Source: Bacteroidales bacterium
GTDB taxonomy: Bacteria > Bacteroidota > Bacteroidia > Bacteroidales > P3
Reading direction: 5' to 3'
Assembly: GCA_017934545.1 (NCBI GenBank)
Contig: JAGBJI010000009.1
Span: forward strand, 124,001-188,000
DNA length: 64,000 nt
Of this stretch, positions 52,411 through 61,839 are shown piece after piece. Below the pieces are notes generated by a model, which had not been told where the DNA came from, did no database searches, and worked only from the letters and a program-made list of their open reading frames with translations. A program made the position numbers and the translations under genes. The first letter of the stretch is position 1; the number at the start of each line of letters is the position of its first letter.

Positions 52411-53382
52411 ATGGACAAAAAAAATTTTGCAATCATAGGCGTAGGCGGTTATATAGCCCCGCGTCACCTTAAAGCCATAAAAGACACGGGCAACGAACTG
52501 ATAGTTGCCTTGGACAAGTCGGACAGTGTGGGCATAATGGATTCTTATTTCCCTCAATGTTCGTTCTACACCGAATACGAGCGGTTTGACAGGTTTGTGG
52601 ACAAAATAAAACGCACTGACAAGAAGTTGGATTTCGTCACGGTATGCACGCCGAACTATCTGCACGACTCGCACATACGTTTCGGGTTGAAAAACGGCTG
52701 CGACGTAATATGCGAAAAACCCATAGTGCTGAATCCTTGGAATATTGACGCCTTGGAGCAATTGGAAAAAGAAACGGGACACAAGGTTTACAATATTTTG
52801 CAGTTGCGTTTGCACCCTGCAATCATTGAATGGAAGAAAAAAATAGACGCAGCCGACAAAGACAAAATATTTGACGTTGATTTGACATACATTACTTCAA
52901 GGGGATTGTGGTATTACACCTCATGGAAAGGCGATGTAAGCAAATCCGGCGGAGTGGCAACCAACATAGGAGTGCATTTTTATGACATGTTGTCCTGGAT
53001 ATTCGGCAGTTTGCAGGAAAACACCGTACATGTATACACCCACGACCGTGCCGCAGGACTGTTAAGATTCAAACGCGCCCGCGTACGTTACTTTTTGTCC
53101 ATCAACTACGACACCATACCTGACAATATCAAGCAGGAGGGCAAACGTACATACAGAAAAATAACCTGCGAAAACGAAGAAATTGAGTTTTCGGGCGGAT
53201 TTACCGAACTGCATACCGAAAGTTACAAAAACATTCTCGCAGGCAACGGTTTTAGATTGGAAGACGCACGCAACTGTATAGAGATTGTCAGCAGTATAAG
53301 GAATTCTTCACCTATCGGATTGAAAGGTGATTACCATCCTTTGGCACGTTTGCCGCTTTGCCCTCACCCTTTCAACAGATAA
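52411..53382 (+). CDS. Gfo/Idh/MocA oxidoreductase, WbpB/WlbA-like
   Basis: 323 residues. Rossmann start FAIIGVGGYIAPRHLKAIKD, the sugar-dehydrogenase signature VICEKPIVLNPWNIDAL (CEKP catalytic Lys) and HPAIIEWKKKID-type following strand, GVATNIGVHFYDMLSWIFG. This subgroup oxidises the C3'' hydroxyl of UDP-GlcNAcA with NAD in the pathway to UDP-GlcNAc(3NAc)A. With the WbpD-like acetyltransferase 2.5 kb away, two steps of that pathway are present; the aminotransferase WbpE/PorR and epimerase are not in the window. Followed 13 bp later by the FemAB-like gene. Confidence 0.85.
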   Translation: MDKKNFAIIGVGGYIAPRHLKAIKDTGNELIVALDKSDSVGIMDSYFPQCSFYTEYERFDRFVDKIKRTDKKLDFVTVCTPNYLHDSHIRFGLKNGCDVICEKPIVLNPWNIDALEQLEKETGHKVYNILQLRLHPAIIEWKKKIDAADKDKIFDVDLTYITSRGLWYYTSWKGDVSKSGGVATNIGVHFYDMLSWIFGSLQENTVHVYTHDRAAGLLRFKRARVRYFLSINYDTIPDNIKQEGKRTYRKITCENEEIEFSGGFTELHTESYKNILAGNGFRLEDARNCIEIVSSIRNSSPIGLKGDYHPLARLPLCPHPFNR

Positions 53383-53395
53383 AAACCAAAGCCGC

Positions 53396-54319
53396 ATGAC
53401 AGAACTTGACGATGCAAGTGAATTTATAAGATATTTTGAATCCGTACATTCAAAAAAAATAATCCGTATTCCTTACACCACCAAACAAGGAGTAAGGAAG
53501 ACGGTTTTGATGTGCAAATGCGGCAAAACATATATAGGTCTGCCTTATTTATCAGTAGGTATTACGGAAAACAGGATTACAGACAGGAAGACAGCTCCTT
53601 TTATGCTTTTCGAAACTGAAGAAGGCAACATAATATCCACGAGTAAAAAAAAATGGGAAATACGTGACACTTTAGCCCATTCACATTATATATATTCGGA
53701 CAAACTGTATTTAAGACTCAATATAGGTTCGGCGGACAATCTGATGCAATTGTACTCTTCCGATGTGAGAAGAAAAATACGCAAAGCCATAAAAGAAGGC
53801 ATTGCAGTCAAGCACGGGTCGGACAAAACATTGATAAAAGATTTTTACCATGTCTATTGCGTAAGAATGAAAGAGATTGGGGTTGCACCTATAAGCCGCA
53901 GCACCGTAGCCAAAGGCGTTAAGACGGGAAAACTTACTGTTTTTGTTGCCTATAAAAACCATACGGCCGTCGGCGGAGCAACGCTTAACACCGTTTTTCC
54001 CTCCGTCAGTGCCAACGAACTGTTTGCTACGTCCAGCAAACACAACAAATACTACGTTTCATACCTGTTGCATTTCTGCATGATGAACTTTGCCAAACAG
54101 CAACACGCACAATACTATTCTTTCGGCAGAAGTACGCGTAACTCTTCCGTACATAATTACAAAAAACATTGGAAAGCAGAAGAGATACCTCTGTATTGGT
54201 CGTATTCAAACAAGACCAAAAACATACGTAACAATAAACTGTTGTATTGGTTGTGGGACAAACTTCCGTACTTTGTCACCAAAAGGCTCGGCCCCGTAGT
54301 TTCAAAATACGTTTATTAG
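53396..54319 (+). CDS. FemAB/GNAT-fold acyl or aminoacyl transferase
   Basis: 307 residues from the ATG at 53396, after the wbpB stop (13 bp). Two regions identify the FemAB type: YSSDVRRKIRKAIKEGIAVK (about 122-141) and YSFGRSTRNSSVHNYKKHWK followed by AEEIPLYWSYS. Members transfer amino acids from aminoacyl-tRNA or acyl groups to sugars and peptidoglycan. Being second in an operon with wbpB suggests it modifies the same sugar. Porphyromonas VimA, in the Wbp/Vim pathway for the T9SS linking sugar, is a plausible counterpart, which I infer from position and fold, not from alignment. Confidence 0.75.
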   Translation: MTELDDASEFIRYFESVHSKKIIRIPYTTKQGVRKTVLMCKCGKTYIGLPYLSVGITENRITDRKTAPFMLFETEEGNIISTSKKKWEIRDTLAHSHYIYSDKLYLRLNIGSADNLMQLYSSDVRRKIRKAIKEGIAVKHGSDKTLIKDFYHVYCVRMKEIGVAPISRSTVAKGVKTGKLTVFVAYKNHTAVGGATLNTVFPSVSANELFATSSKHNKYYVSYLLHFCMMNFAKQQHAQYYSFGRSTRNSSVHNYKKHWKAEEIPLYWSYSNKTKNIRNNKLLYWLWDKLPYFVTKRLGPVVSKYVY

Positions 54320-54380
54320 CAACTAATACTTTTATTTACGCATTTAAATGTTTTCAACGGCATATCTGCCGTAATCTTTT

Positions 54381-56999
54381 CTACCATCTGTACGACAAAC
54401 CCGCCAACACATATCCCGGAATCTTTTTGTAGAACGTGCTGCTTGAGTAAGATTGGTTTGCGGATATGCTTACCCAATCCATATTCTTAACATTCAACAC
54501 ATTGCTTCCCTGTACGTGAATACGGAATTTGTTTATACGGTATTCGGCACGGAATCCCAAACGGCTGTAATTGCGTCCGAACGTTTCGTTGTCTAAATAC
54601 GAAAAAGTATAACGCACATTGGCAGTCAAATTTTTGTAGACAAATATCAATGCAGCGTTACCTCCGAATTCCGCCATGTCGTTCGACGCCGTTGAAACCT
54701 TATAATCATACTTTGAAGCGGAATATGACCCGCTTAATTCAAAGTTTAAAATCTTTTTCATTCTGGAAATAAATCCTAAATTCAACGAACAATTCAAAGA
54801 ATTCATCTTATCGTGAACGCCGTTAAGCGAAGTTTCGTTTGTGGATTGGCTTAAATTCACTCCCGTTTGCAAATCTACGGGTATCGAACCCAAGCCTTGC
54901 GTCAGATGAGCCGACAAATATTTGGATTGCATGTGACCGTCGTTGTCGTATTTTGACATCATAACCACGCTGCTGTCCTGAACGGAGTGTGCTTTAACCA
55001 AATCGTTTTCACGCAATCCCGCAGAACAAAACAACATAGTGGAAGAATACAGGTTGTGATAGTTGTAATTAACGGACAGGTTCTTGCTTTTGGTAAAAGG
55101 ATTGGTGATATCCGAACCCAGATACAGACTGCTGTAACCGCTGACCATCTTATTTCTCAACAGATATTCCGTTTCAATGGCTTCATTGTCCGTATTGGCA
55201 TTTAAAGACAACTGATGGGTGGAAGAAAAATGCAAACTGACGGAACCTTTGGGCAAAACATGCCAACTGCTGCCGTTATCCAATCCTTCTATACCCGTTT
55301 TCCAATGGGTGTTGCGAAGTTCCGCTCCCGCATAAAACCTGAAAAATCCTTTGTTCTTGCCCAATTGCAAAGTTGCGGAGTATTCATTCCACGTCAAATC
55401 TTCGCTTTCTTTTGACGAAAGGTCGTTGTACGAAAATTTGTTCTTATTGTAATTGTATGCCAACGTGGTTTGCAGGTTCAAAACGTCGGTTAGTTGATAA
55501 GCATACGTAACATCGGGGGAGAATGTATAGTTTTTAATCTCTTTGTCGGTGTTAAGGTTGAAACTGTTTACGGCTATCTGGGTGTAAGTCACGGGAAGGA
55601 TATTGTTATCGGTCAACAAATCGTAGGTATAGTTGCGGTTAACGGCTTCAAAAGATACGTGTGCGGAAAGCAAACCTTTAGAAGTTTTAACGTTTACTGC
55701 AAATTCGTCACTGAAACTCATTTTTTTGAATTCCGAACCTTGAGTTGCGAACATATCCGTCAGTCCCGCTTCGCTCAAAGAGTCGTCTGCGTTGAGGCAG
55801 GTGCGGGAAAACTGCGTCATATTGCTAATCTCCACATTGGAAGAGGGCTTGTATTTTTCACGTAAGTTAAAACTCAAAAAACGGTTCTTGTTTTCGTTTT
55901 CCGTAAAATGCCTGTTCTTTATATCATATATATAATACAACTGTTCGGAAAGGCTTTGTGCATCGGTCTTTGAGGTATTGGTAAGCACCGAACCCTGAAT
56001 TTTCAAATTCTCCGACGGCTTGTACGTTCCGCTCAACGACCAAAGACCGTTGAGGGATTTGTATACATTCTGCGGAGGAAAGATTAAAGACATGTCTTGC
56101 GAAGAAAAAACGGAAGACTTGCGGCTTCTTTTCACCAGCAAATTGTCCAATCCTCCTATGTTTTTCAAGTAATCGGAAAAACTCATCAACGCTTCGCCCG
56201 TGTTATTTGCCGACACCACCGAAGTGAAATATGCTTTGTTGCCCATATACAGCACATGTGCATTGCCTTGGGCTTTGTTTTGTATTCCTGCGGCTAAAGT
56301 TGCCTTGCCCGAAATGCGTACTTTGCCGTTTGTTTTTATGTTCAACGCCGTCAACTCCTCGCTTCTGAATTCGTCAACAAGCGAATTGGTTTTGTAATTC
56401 TTCAATATCTCCGCTCCCGTCATCGCATCGGCCGACATATTGTTGATAACGCCGTCGCTGCCTGATGAAAACATGTCTTTACCGTCTATAAGCACTTTGT
56501 CCACTGCCTTGCCGCCGAAGCTCACGTCGCCGTTTTCCGAAACCTCCATGCCGGGAAGTTTTTTCAAAACCTCGCTTACCGTTTCCTCTTCGCCCGTTTT
56601 GAAATGTTCGGTATCAAAGGCTATCGTATCGCCTTTGACACTTATGCCCGTATAAGTGGATTTGACCACCACCTCATCTAAATTGCCGCCCTCGCCTACT
56701 TCCAACAAAATGTTCAGACGTCCGTAATCTTTGCCTATCTCCGCTCTGTATTCCTTCGAACCTACATGCCGCACGGCTATCCACCAGCCCTGCTGCGGAG
56801 TGGCGGCTATTGAAAACTTTCCGTCCTTGTTCGTAACTGCATATTTCACAGGAGATGAAGATGTGTTCTCCGTTTTGTATACCGACACCGTTGCATATTG
56901 TGCGGGTTTGCCGTCCTGACACGTCACCGTGCCGCTTATCTGTGCCTGCAACATGCCTGCAAAAAGACACGCCAAGACAATAAAAACCGTTTTCCTCAT
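54381..56999 (-). CDS. TonB-dependent-receptor-like outer-membrane beta-barrel protein
   Basis: 872 residues. A signal peptide (KTVFIVLACLFAGMLQAQ) is followed by a carboxypeptidase-regulatory-like domain (ISGTVTCQDGKPAQYATVSV, about 21-105), a plug-like region (GEEETVSEVLKKLPGMEVSE, GGKAVDKVLIDGKDMFSSGS) and a large barrel ending LAGLSYRW. It belongs to the outer-membrane beta-barrel family that co-occurs with GLPGLI proteins in Bacteroidota and lacks a TonB box that I can identify. The partner GLPGLI gene lies 5 bp upstream in the same transcript. Substrate unknown. Confidence 0.85.
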   Translation of the reverse strand: MRKTVFIVLACLFAGMLQAQISGTVTCQDGKPAQYATVSVYKTENTSSSPVKYAVTNKDGKFSIAATPQQGWWIAVRHVGSKEYRAEIGKDYGRLNILLEVGEGGNLDEVVVKSTYTGISVKGDTIAFDTEHFKTGEEETVSEVLKKLPGMEVSENGDVSFGGKAVDKVLIDGKDMFSSGSDGVINNMSADAMTGAEILKNYKTNSLVDEFRSEELTALNIKTNGKVRISGKATLAAGIQNKAQGNAHVLYMGNKAYFTSVVSANNTGEALMSFSDYLKNIGGLDNLLVKRSRKSSVFSSQDMSLIFPPQNVYKSLNGLWSLSGTYKPSENLKIQGSVLTNTSKTDAQSLSEQLYYIYDIKNRHFTENENKNRFLSFNLREKYKPSSNVEISNMTQFSRTCLNADDSLSEAGLTDMFATQGSEFKKMSFSDEFAVNVKTSKGLLSAHVSFEAVNRNYTYDLLTDNNILPVTYTQIAVNSFNLNTDKEIKNYTFSPDVTYAYQLTDVLNLQTTLAYNYNKNKFSYNDLSSKESEDLTWNEYSATLQLGKNKGFFRFYAGAELRNTHWKTGIEGLDNGSSWHVLPKGSVSLHFSSTHQLSLNANTDNEAIETEYLLRNKMVSGYSSLYLGSDITNPFTKSKNLSVNYNYHNLYSSTMLFCSAGLRENDLVKAHSVQDSSVVMMSKYDNDGHMQSKYLSAHLTQGLGSIPVDLQTGVNLSQSTNETSLNGVHDKMNSLNCSLNLGFISRMKKILNFELSGSYSASKYDYKVSTASNDMAEFGGNAALIFVYKNLTANVRYTFSYLDNETFGRNYSRLGFRAEYRINKFRIHVQGSNVLNVKNMDWVSISANQSYSSSTFYKKIPGYVLAGLSYRW

Positions 57000-57004
57000 T
57001 CTGA

Positions 57005-57799
57005 TTAACGTTCCATTATGATTACTCTGCCCGGACCGCCGCCCCGCGGGCCGCCGAATCCTCTTGACTGCATTTCTTTGAGTTTCTTTTTCTGTATTTC
57101 TTTAAACTCCGCCCCCGTAACCTGTTTGCCTTTTGTCGGAGGTTCTATCTGCGGCATATCCTCCACCGCTTCAATATCGGAAAGGGTGAACGTCATTGCC
57201 TGCATATCCAACTGGACAATCAAACCCGGCAATCCCATATAACCCATAGGTCCTGCGGGAATAGGTATTTCAGGAGAAAACCAAGCGGTTATATGTCCCT
57301 GCATCACTTTTTCAAAATCCACGTTTTCCAAATCTTTAATTTCGCCCTGCATATGCTCCAAACTCATGTTTGTATCGCCCAAAACCGCCTTTGTACACAG
57401 TCTTCCGTTTATTTCTTTGGTTTGTTCGGTTACCGTCCAGTTGAATTCTTCCAACGTATCAGTGATAAGGAACATTTTTCCCAAAGAGTTGTCCTGTGAT
57501 ATTTTGACTTGGGTGTTCATATCCGTGTAAACGGTGTTAGAAAAATCGCCCATAGGGGTGTTAGACCGCTTTTTGTCCATCTCAAACAACGACTTACCGT
57601 CGGCAAAAGTCAAGGTGAAATATATTTTCATATCCCTGAACGCCTTGTTTATCATCTCCGCCATATCGTCGTTCATATCCTTGCCGCCCTTGAACGAAAA
57701 ACCCATTTTCTGTTCGTACGTACACTTGTAACCTCTTGTCTGGCCAATAGCCGTTAAACACATTACGGCTGCCAAAACCATTATAACCGCTTTTTTCAT
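57005..57799 (-). CDS. GLPGLI family protein
   Basis: 264 residues with a signal peptide (KKAVIMVLAAVMCLTAIG). The defining motif is visible as GPMGYMGLPGLIVQLDMQ (about 190-207), with the preceding HITAWFSPEIPIPAGPMG and the NTVYTDMNTQVKISQDNSL strand. The family is exported, restricted to Bacteroidota and uncharacterised; it occurs next to a TonB-receptor-like barrel, as here. The C-terminus RGFGGPRGGGPGRVIIMER is Gly/Arg-rich, which is unusual. No promoter box is convincing. Confidence 0.92.
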   Translation of the reverse strand: MKKAVIMVLAAVMCLTAIGQTRGYKCTYEQKMGFSFKGGKDMNDDMAEMINKAFRDMKIYFTLTFADGKSLFEMDKKRSNTPMGDFSNTVYTDMNTQVKISQDNSLGKMFLITDTLEEFNWTVTEQTKEINGRLCTKAVLGDTNMSLEHMQGEIKDLENVDFEKVMQGHITAWFSPEIPIPAGPMGYMGLPGLIVQLDMQAMTFTLSDIEAVEDMPQIEPPTKGKQVTGAEFKEIQKKKLKEMQSRGFGGPRGGGPGRVIIMER

Positions 57800-58050
57800 T
57801 GCACTGACTTATTTATATATATGTATAACCTTATTTGTTAAACGGTTGTATTTCAATTTTATTGCATTTTCTCTCAATCCGTTACGCCTATAAATACACC
57901 AAACAACGCCTTTGCCGCCGTTCTTACCGCCGATTGCCGACAGATGTCTTGTTTTCTTTTGACGCTTCTTTACTATTAAAACAAAGTTTTCTTTAAAAAG
58001 TTACACCCTTGCCACGCTTTTGCAAAAAATTACCCGCCTAAAAAAAATTG

Positions 58051-58172
58051 TTTTCAGAAAAGAAAAATAAAAAACATATGTATTTTTTCAAAAAAACATA
58101 TGAATTTTAATCAAAAAACATATGTTTTTGAAAGAAAAAACATATGTTTTTTTTTATTTAGATTCACAAAAG
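58051..58172 (-). repeat. Phased A-tract array 9 (4 units, CATATG core)
   Basis: CATATG begins at 58075, 58097, 58119 and 58141, exactly 22 bp apart. Borders TTTTCAGAAAAGAAAAATAA and TTTATTTAGATTCACAAAAG. It is near-identical to array 8 including outer sequence such as AAAGAGATT. It lies in the divergent gap between the GLPGLI gene and nadE; the remainder of 57800-58327 shows no gene. Confidence 0.88.
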
Positions 58173-58327
58173 AGATTATCAAAAGCATTGCACAGTAAGG
58201 CAAAAAGAAAGAAAAACACAAAGGCATCTGTATATTAAAAATGTTTGTTGCCTTAAAAATGCGGCAGATTCTGCATTCGGAGGATTAAGAAAAAGCATTA
58301 TTTTTTTATTATTTTGATTAATATTCG

Positions 58328-58335
58328 TATCTTTG
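58328..58335 (+). promoter_or_regulatory. Bacteroidota -7 box for nadE
   Basis: TATCTTTG followed by CACATTG. The upstream ATG at 58333 overlaps it, so the start at 58360 is used. Confidence 0.65.
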
Positions 58336-58359
58336 CACATTGGAAATTCATTACAAACA

Positions 58360-59898
58360 ATGAAAGTAAATATTTGTCAGTTTAACTATTACGCAGGCAA
58401 CACCGAAGCCAACCAAAAGCAAGCGGAAGGCGTTCTGAACGCAAGCGGGGAGGATTGCCTTAACATTTTCAGCGAATTGTCTTTAAGCGGAGGACCTTTA
58501 TACAACAAAGTACTGCACAAAGATTTGTACAAACAAACCTCAATGTGCGGTGATAACCTGTGCAGCACGGGCAAATCGTTTATCATCGGCACACCCGCAG
58601 AGAACAACGGGCAGTATTACAATTCTTTGGTCTTTGTTGAAAAAGGTCAGGTGCGGGCGTTGGCTACCAAACGCAACCTTTCGCGTTTTGACGGCAACTT
58701 TGCTGCGGGCAACGGTATGGAAGTGCTGACGTATCAAGGCAAAAAGATTGCCTTCGGCTTCTATGAAGATATTTACAATTTCGTTCAAAGAAAAGTGGAT
58801 GTTGACCTGCTTATAGTGTGTACGGCATTGCTTTTTGACAAAGACGAAACCGATGAACTGCAAAACGAGATAAAAGGATATGCCTTGCGGTTAAAAGCCG
58901 ATATAATCTTGGTCAACCGCATAGGAACGGAAGGCAATTATCTGTTTAACGGTCGGAGTTTTGTAGTAACCAAGCAAGGCAAAACGGCGGTAAGCCTAAA
59001 AGAATTTGAACAAACGCAATACGGTTTTGATACAGAGGATATTGACAATGTATCGCAGGTCAATCCGCTGCCGTGCTACGAAGAAAGAATCTATCACGCT
59101 TGCGTTGAGGGCATAAGGGATTATTGGCATAAAAGCAAAATACAAAAAGCCGTCATCGGTTTGAGCGGAGGCATTGACAGTGCATTGGCGGTTGTCTTGG
59201 CTGCCCAAGCATTGGGCAAAGACAATGTGACCGGAGTATTGATGCCAAGCGAGTTTTCGTCTTCGCACAGCGTTAACGACGCATTGAAAAGTGCGGAAAA
59301 CTTGGGAATAAAACATTACACCGTTCCAGTTCAGGGCATTTTTCAGGCAAGCAAAGAGGCATTGCACGAACTTTTATCCGACAACAAGACCGACACAACC
59401 GAAGAAAACCTTCAGGCAAGGGCAAGATGTATGATTGTTATGGCGTTTTGCAACCGTCTGAACGCCGCTATGATAAACACATCCAACAAAAGCGAGAGTG
59501 CAGTGGGCTACGGAACGCTTTACGGTGACGACAGCGGAGCTTTGGGTCCTATAGGCGATTTGTACAAACAGGACGTTTACAAACTGTCGCGTTGGATAAA
59601 CCGCAACGAAGAAATAATTCCGTGGAACTCAATTGATAAAGAACCGAGTGCGGAGTTGCATTTCAACCAAAAAGACAGCGACACCCTGCCCGAATATGAT
59701 GTTTTGGACAAAATATTGCAGCAACATATAGAACGCAACATGAGTGAACAAGAAATCATAAACGCAGGTTATGATGAAAAAACAGTCAAACGGGTGCTGC
59801 ACCTTTACAATATAAACGAATGGAAACGCAGACAGGAAGCTCCTGCATTGAGATTGAGCAAGACATGTTTCGCTACCGATTATAAAATCAACTTTTAA
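58360..59898 (+). CDS. nadE: NAD synthetase with a degenerate nitrilase-type glutaminase domain
   Basis: 512 residues. The C-terminal half is a normal NAD synthetase with PP-loop VIGLSGGIDSALAVVLAA (about 268-285) and EPSAELHFNQKDSDTLPEYD. The N-terminal half (about 1-245) is nitrilase-like, which in most enzymes supplies ammonia from glutamine. The catalytic cysteine should fall in a GxxICEDIW-type motif; here it reads FGFYEDIYNF, with Tyr135 in its place. Glu of FSELSLSG and Lys of ATKRNLS remain. It probably uses free ammonia. Two bases separate it from purF. It makes NAD from deamido-NAD, downstream of nadC. Confidence 0.92.
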   Translation: MKVNICQFNYYAGNTEANQKQAEGVLNASGEDCLNIFSELSLSGGPLYNKVLHKDLYKQTSMCGDNLCSTGKSFIIGTPAENNGQYYNSLVFVEKGQVRALATKRNLSRFDGNFAAGNGMEVLTYQGKKIAFGFYEDIYNFVQRKVDVDLLIVCTALLFDKDETDELQNEIKGYALRLKADIILVNRIGTEGNYLFNGRSFVVTKQGKTAVSLKEFEQTQYGFDTEDIDNVSQVNPLPCYEERIYHACVEGIRDYWHKSKIQKAVIGLSGGIDSALAVVLAAQALGKDNVTGVLMPSEFSSSHSVNDALKSAENLGIKHYTVPVQGIFQASKEALHELLSDNKTDTTEENLQARARCMIVMAFCNRLNAAMINTSNKSESAVGYGTLYGDDSGALGPIGDLYKQDVYKLSRWINRNEEIIPWNSIDKEPSAELHFNQKDSDTLPEYDVLDKILQQHIERNMSEQEIINAGYDEKTVKRVLHLYNINEWKRRQEAPALRLSKTCFATDYKINF

Positions 59899-59900
59899 TT

Positions 59901-61802
59901 ATGAGTGACAGTATAAAACACGAATGCGGTATAGCGTTGTTACGTTTGAAAAAGCCGCTTGAGTACTATCAGACCAAATACGGCAACACTTGGGCGTTGA
60001 ACCGTATGTATCTTTTGATGGAAAAACAGCACAACCGCGGACAAGACGGAGCGGGATTCGCAAGCGTGAAATTTGACACCGCACCCGGACGGCAATACGT
60101 TGACATTGCCAAGTCAAATGCACACCAACCGATAGCCGAGATATTCAAAAACGTATTTTCGGACTACAAAGCCATAATCAAGGACGACGCTTCCAAATCC
60201 GAAGACATTGTTTTTCTCAAAGACAATGCCCGTTTCTTCGGCGAATTGTTCATGGGACATCTGCGTTACGGCACTTTCGGCAAAAACGAAATAGAAAACC
60301 TTCACCCGTTGCACCGTGAAAGCAATTGGAAAACGAGGGATTTGCTCGTTGCAGGCAACTTTAATCTTACCAATATTGACGAAATGCTTAACAAACTTAT
60401 CTTTTTGGGTCAACATCCGGTAAAGGTAAGCGACACGGCCATAGTTTTGGAGAAGATAGGCAAGTTTTTGGACCGCGAGGTTCAGACTTTGTTTGAAAAA
60501 CACAAGCTTAACAAAGAATCCAACATACAAATCACCGAATCCATCAGCAAAGAGATGAATCTGCAACGCATACTTGCCGACAGCGTCAAACACTTTGACG
60601 GCGGATATGTATTTTGCGGCATAACAGGAAACGGAGGTGCGTTCGTAGTACGCGACGAGAGCGGAATACGTCCTTGCTTTTGGTGCGAAAACGACGAGAT
60701 TGTCGTAGCGGCGAGCGAACGCCCTGCCATTATGACAACCTTTGACGTCAAAATAGAGGACGTTCACGAGTTGACACCGGGCTGTGCGTTGATTATAAAC
60801 CGCGACGGAGAGGCAAGCGTTGAGCGGATAAAAGAAGAGAACCGACCGAACAAAAAATGTTCTTTTGAAAGAATCTATTTTTCCCGCGGAACCGACAAAG
60901 ACATTTACCTTGAAAGAAAAGCGTTGGGCGAGATGATATTTGAGCAAATACTCAACGCCATAGATAAAGACATAAAAAACACTGTCATATCTTATATTCC
61001 TAACACGGCAAGCGTTGCGTTTCAAGGTTTGGCCAAAGCCTTTGCCAACTATATAGACAAAAAACGAATAGAGCAAATATTAGAACAAAAAGACAACCTT
61101 ACGGAAGAAAAACTTAAGGACATATTCTCCACTACCGTAAGGCGGGAATACATAGTGGTAAAGGACGTCAAACTGCGTACGTTCATCACCCAGGACAACG
61201 AAAGGGACGACATGGTGGCACACGTCTACGACGTAACCTACGGACAAATCAAAGAATACAAAGACAACTTGGTGGTAATAGACGACAGCATAGTAAGGGG
61301 AACGACGTTAAGGCAAAGCATTATATCCATCTTAGACAAATTGGGACCCAAAAAGATTGTCGTTGCATCGTCTGCACCGCAAATCCGTTACCCTGACTGT
61401 TACGGTATAGACATGTCAAGGCTCGGACAGTTCGTAGCCTTCAATGCAGCCATTGAACTGTTGAAACAAAGAGGTTTAACGCACATCATAGACCGTACGT
61501 ACGAAATGTGCAAAGCCCAACAGTCGCTTCCGAAGGAAATGGTTGTCAATCACGTCAAAGCCATATACGAACCGTTTTCCGACCAAGAGATTTCGGACAA
61601 GATAGCCGAACTTATAACGCCGAAAAATTGCAACGCCGAAATACGCGTTGTATACAACACGGTGGAAACTCTTCACAAGGCATGTCCCGGACATACGGGC
61701 GATTGGTATTTTACGGGCAACTACCCTACCGCAGGCGGAAACAAAGTGGTCAACACGGCGTTTATCAATTGGTATGAGGGCAACAACGACCGTGCATATT
61801 GA
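59901..61802 (+). CDS. purF: Amidophosphoribosyltransferase family protein, long form
   Basis: 633 residues, longer than the usual 460-500. N-terminal glutaminase: Cys9 in HECGIALLRLKK is the expected nucleophile once the first eight residues are removed, followed by MEKQHNRGQDGAGFASVKF. A C-terminal PRTase domain has the PRPP loop NLVVIDDSIVRGTTLRQSI (about 455-473) and VASSAPQIRYPDCYGIDMS. PurF makes phosphoribosylamine, the first step of purine synthesis. Extra length is mostly between the two domains. Bacteroidota often carry a long PurF-like paralogue; whether this one is the main PurF cannot be told. It overlaps nothing but starts 2 bp after nadE. Confidence 0.87.
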   Translation: MSDSIKHECGIALLRLKKPLEYYQTKYGNTWALNRMYLLMEKQHNRGQDGAGFASVKFDTAPGRQYVDIAKSNAHQPIAEIFKNVFSDYKAIIKDDASKSEDIVFLKDNARFFGELFMGHLRYGTFGKNEIENLHPLHRESNWKTRDLLVAGNFNLTNIDEMLNKLIFLGQHPVKVSDTAIVLEKIGKFLDREVQTLFEKHKLNKESNIQITESISKEMNLQRILADSVKHFDGGYVFCGITGNGGAFVVRDESGIRPCFWCENDEIVVAASERPAIMTTFDVKIEDVHELTPGCALIINRDGEASVERIKEENRPNKKCSFERIYFSRGTDKDIYLERKALGEMIFEQILNAIDKDIKNTVISYIPNTASVAFQGLAKAFANYIDKKRIEQILEQKDNLTEEKLKDIFSTTVRREYIVVKDVKLRTFITQDNERDDMVAHVYDVTYGQIKEYKDNLVVIDDSIVRGTTLRQSIISILDKLGPKKIVVASSAPQIRYPDCYGIDMSRLGQFVAFNAAIELLKQRGLTHIIDRTYEMCKAQQSLPKEMVVNHVKAIYEPFSDQEISDKIAELITPKNCNAEIRVVYNTVETLHKACPGHTGDWYFTGNYPTAGGNKVVNTAFINWYEGNNDRAY

Positions 61803-61839
61803 TTTTCAGATTTGATAACAATAAAAAACATTCAATAAA

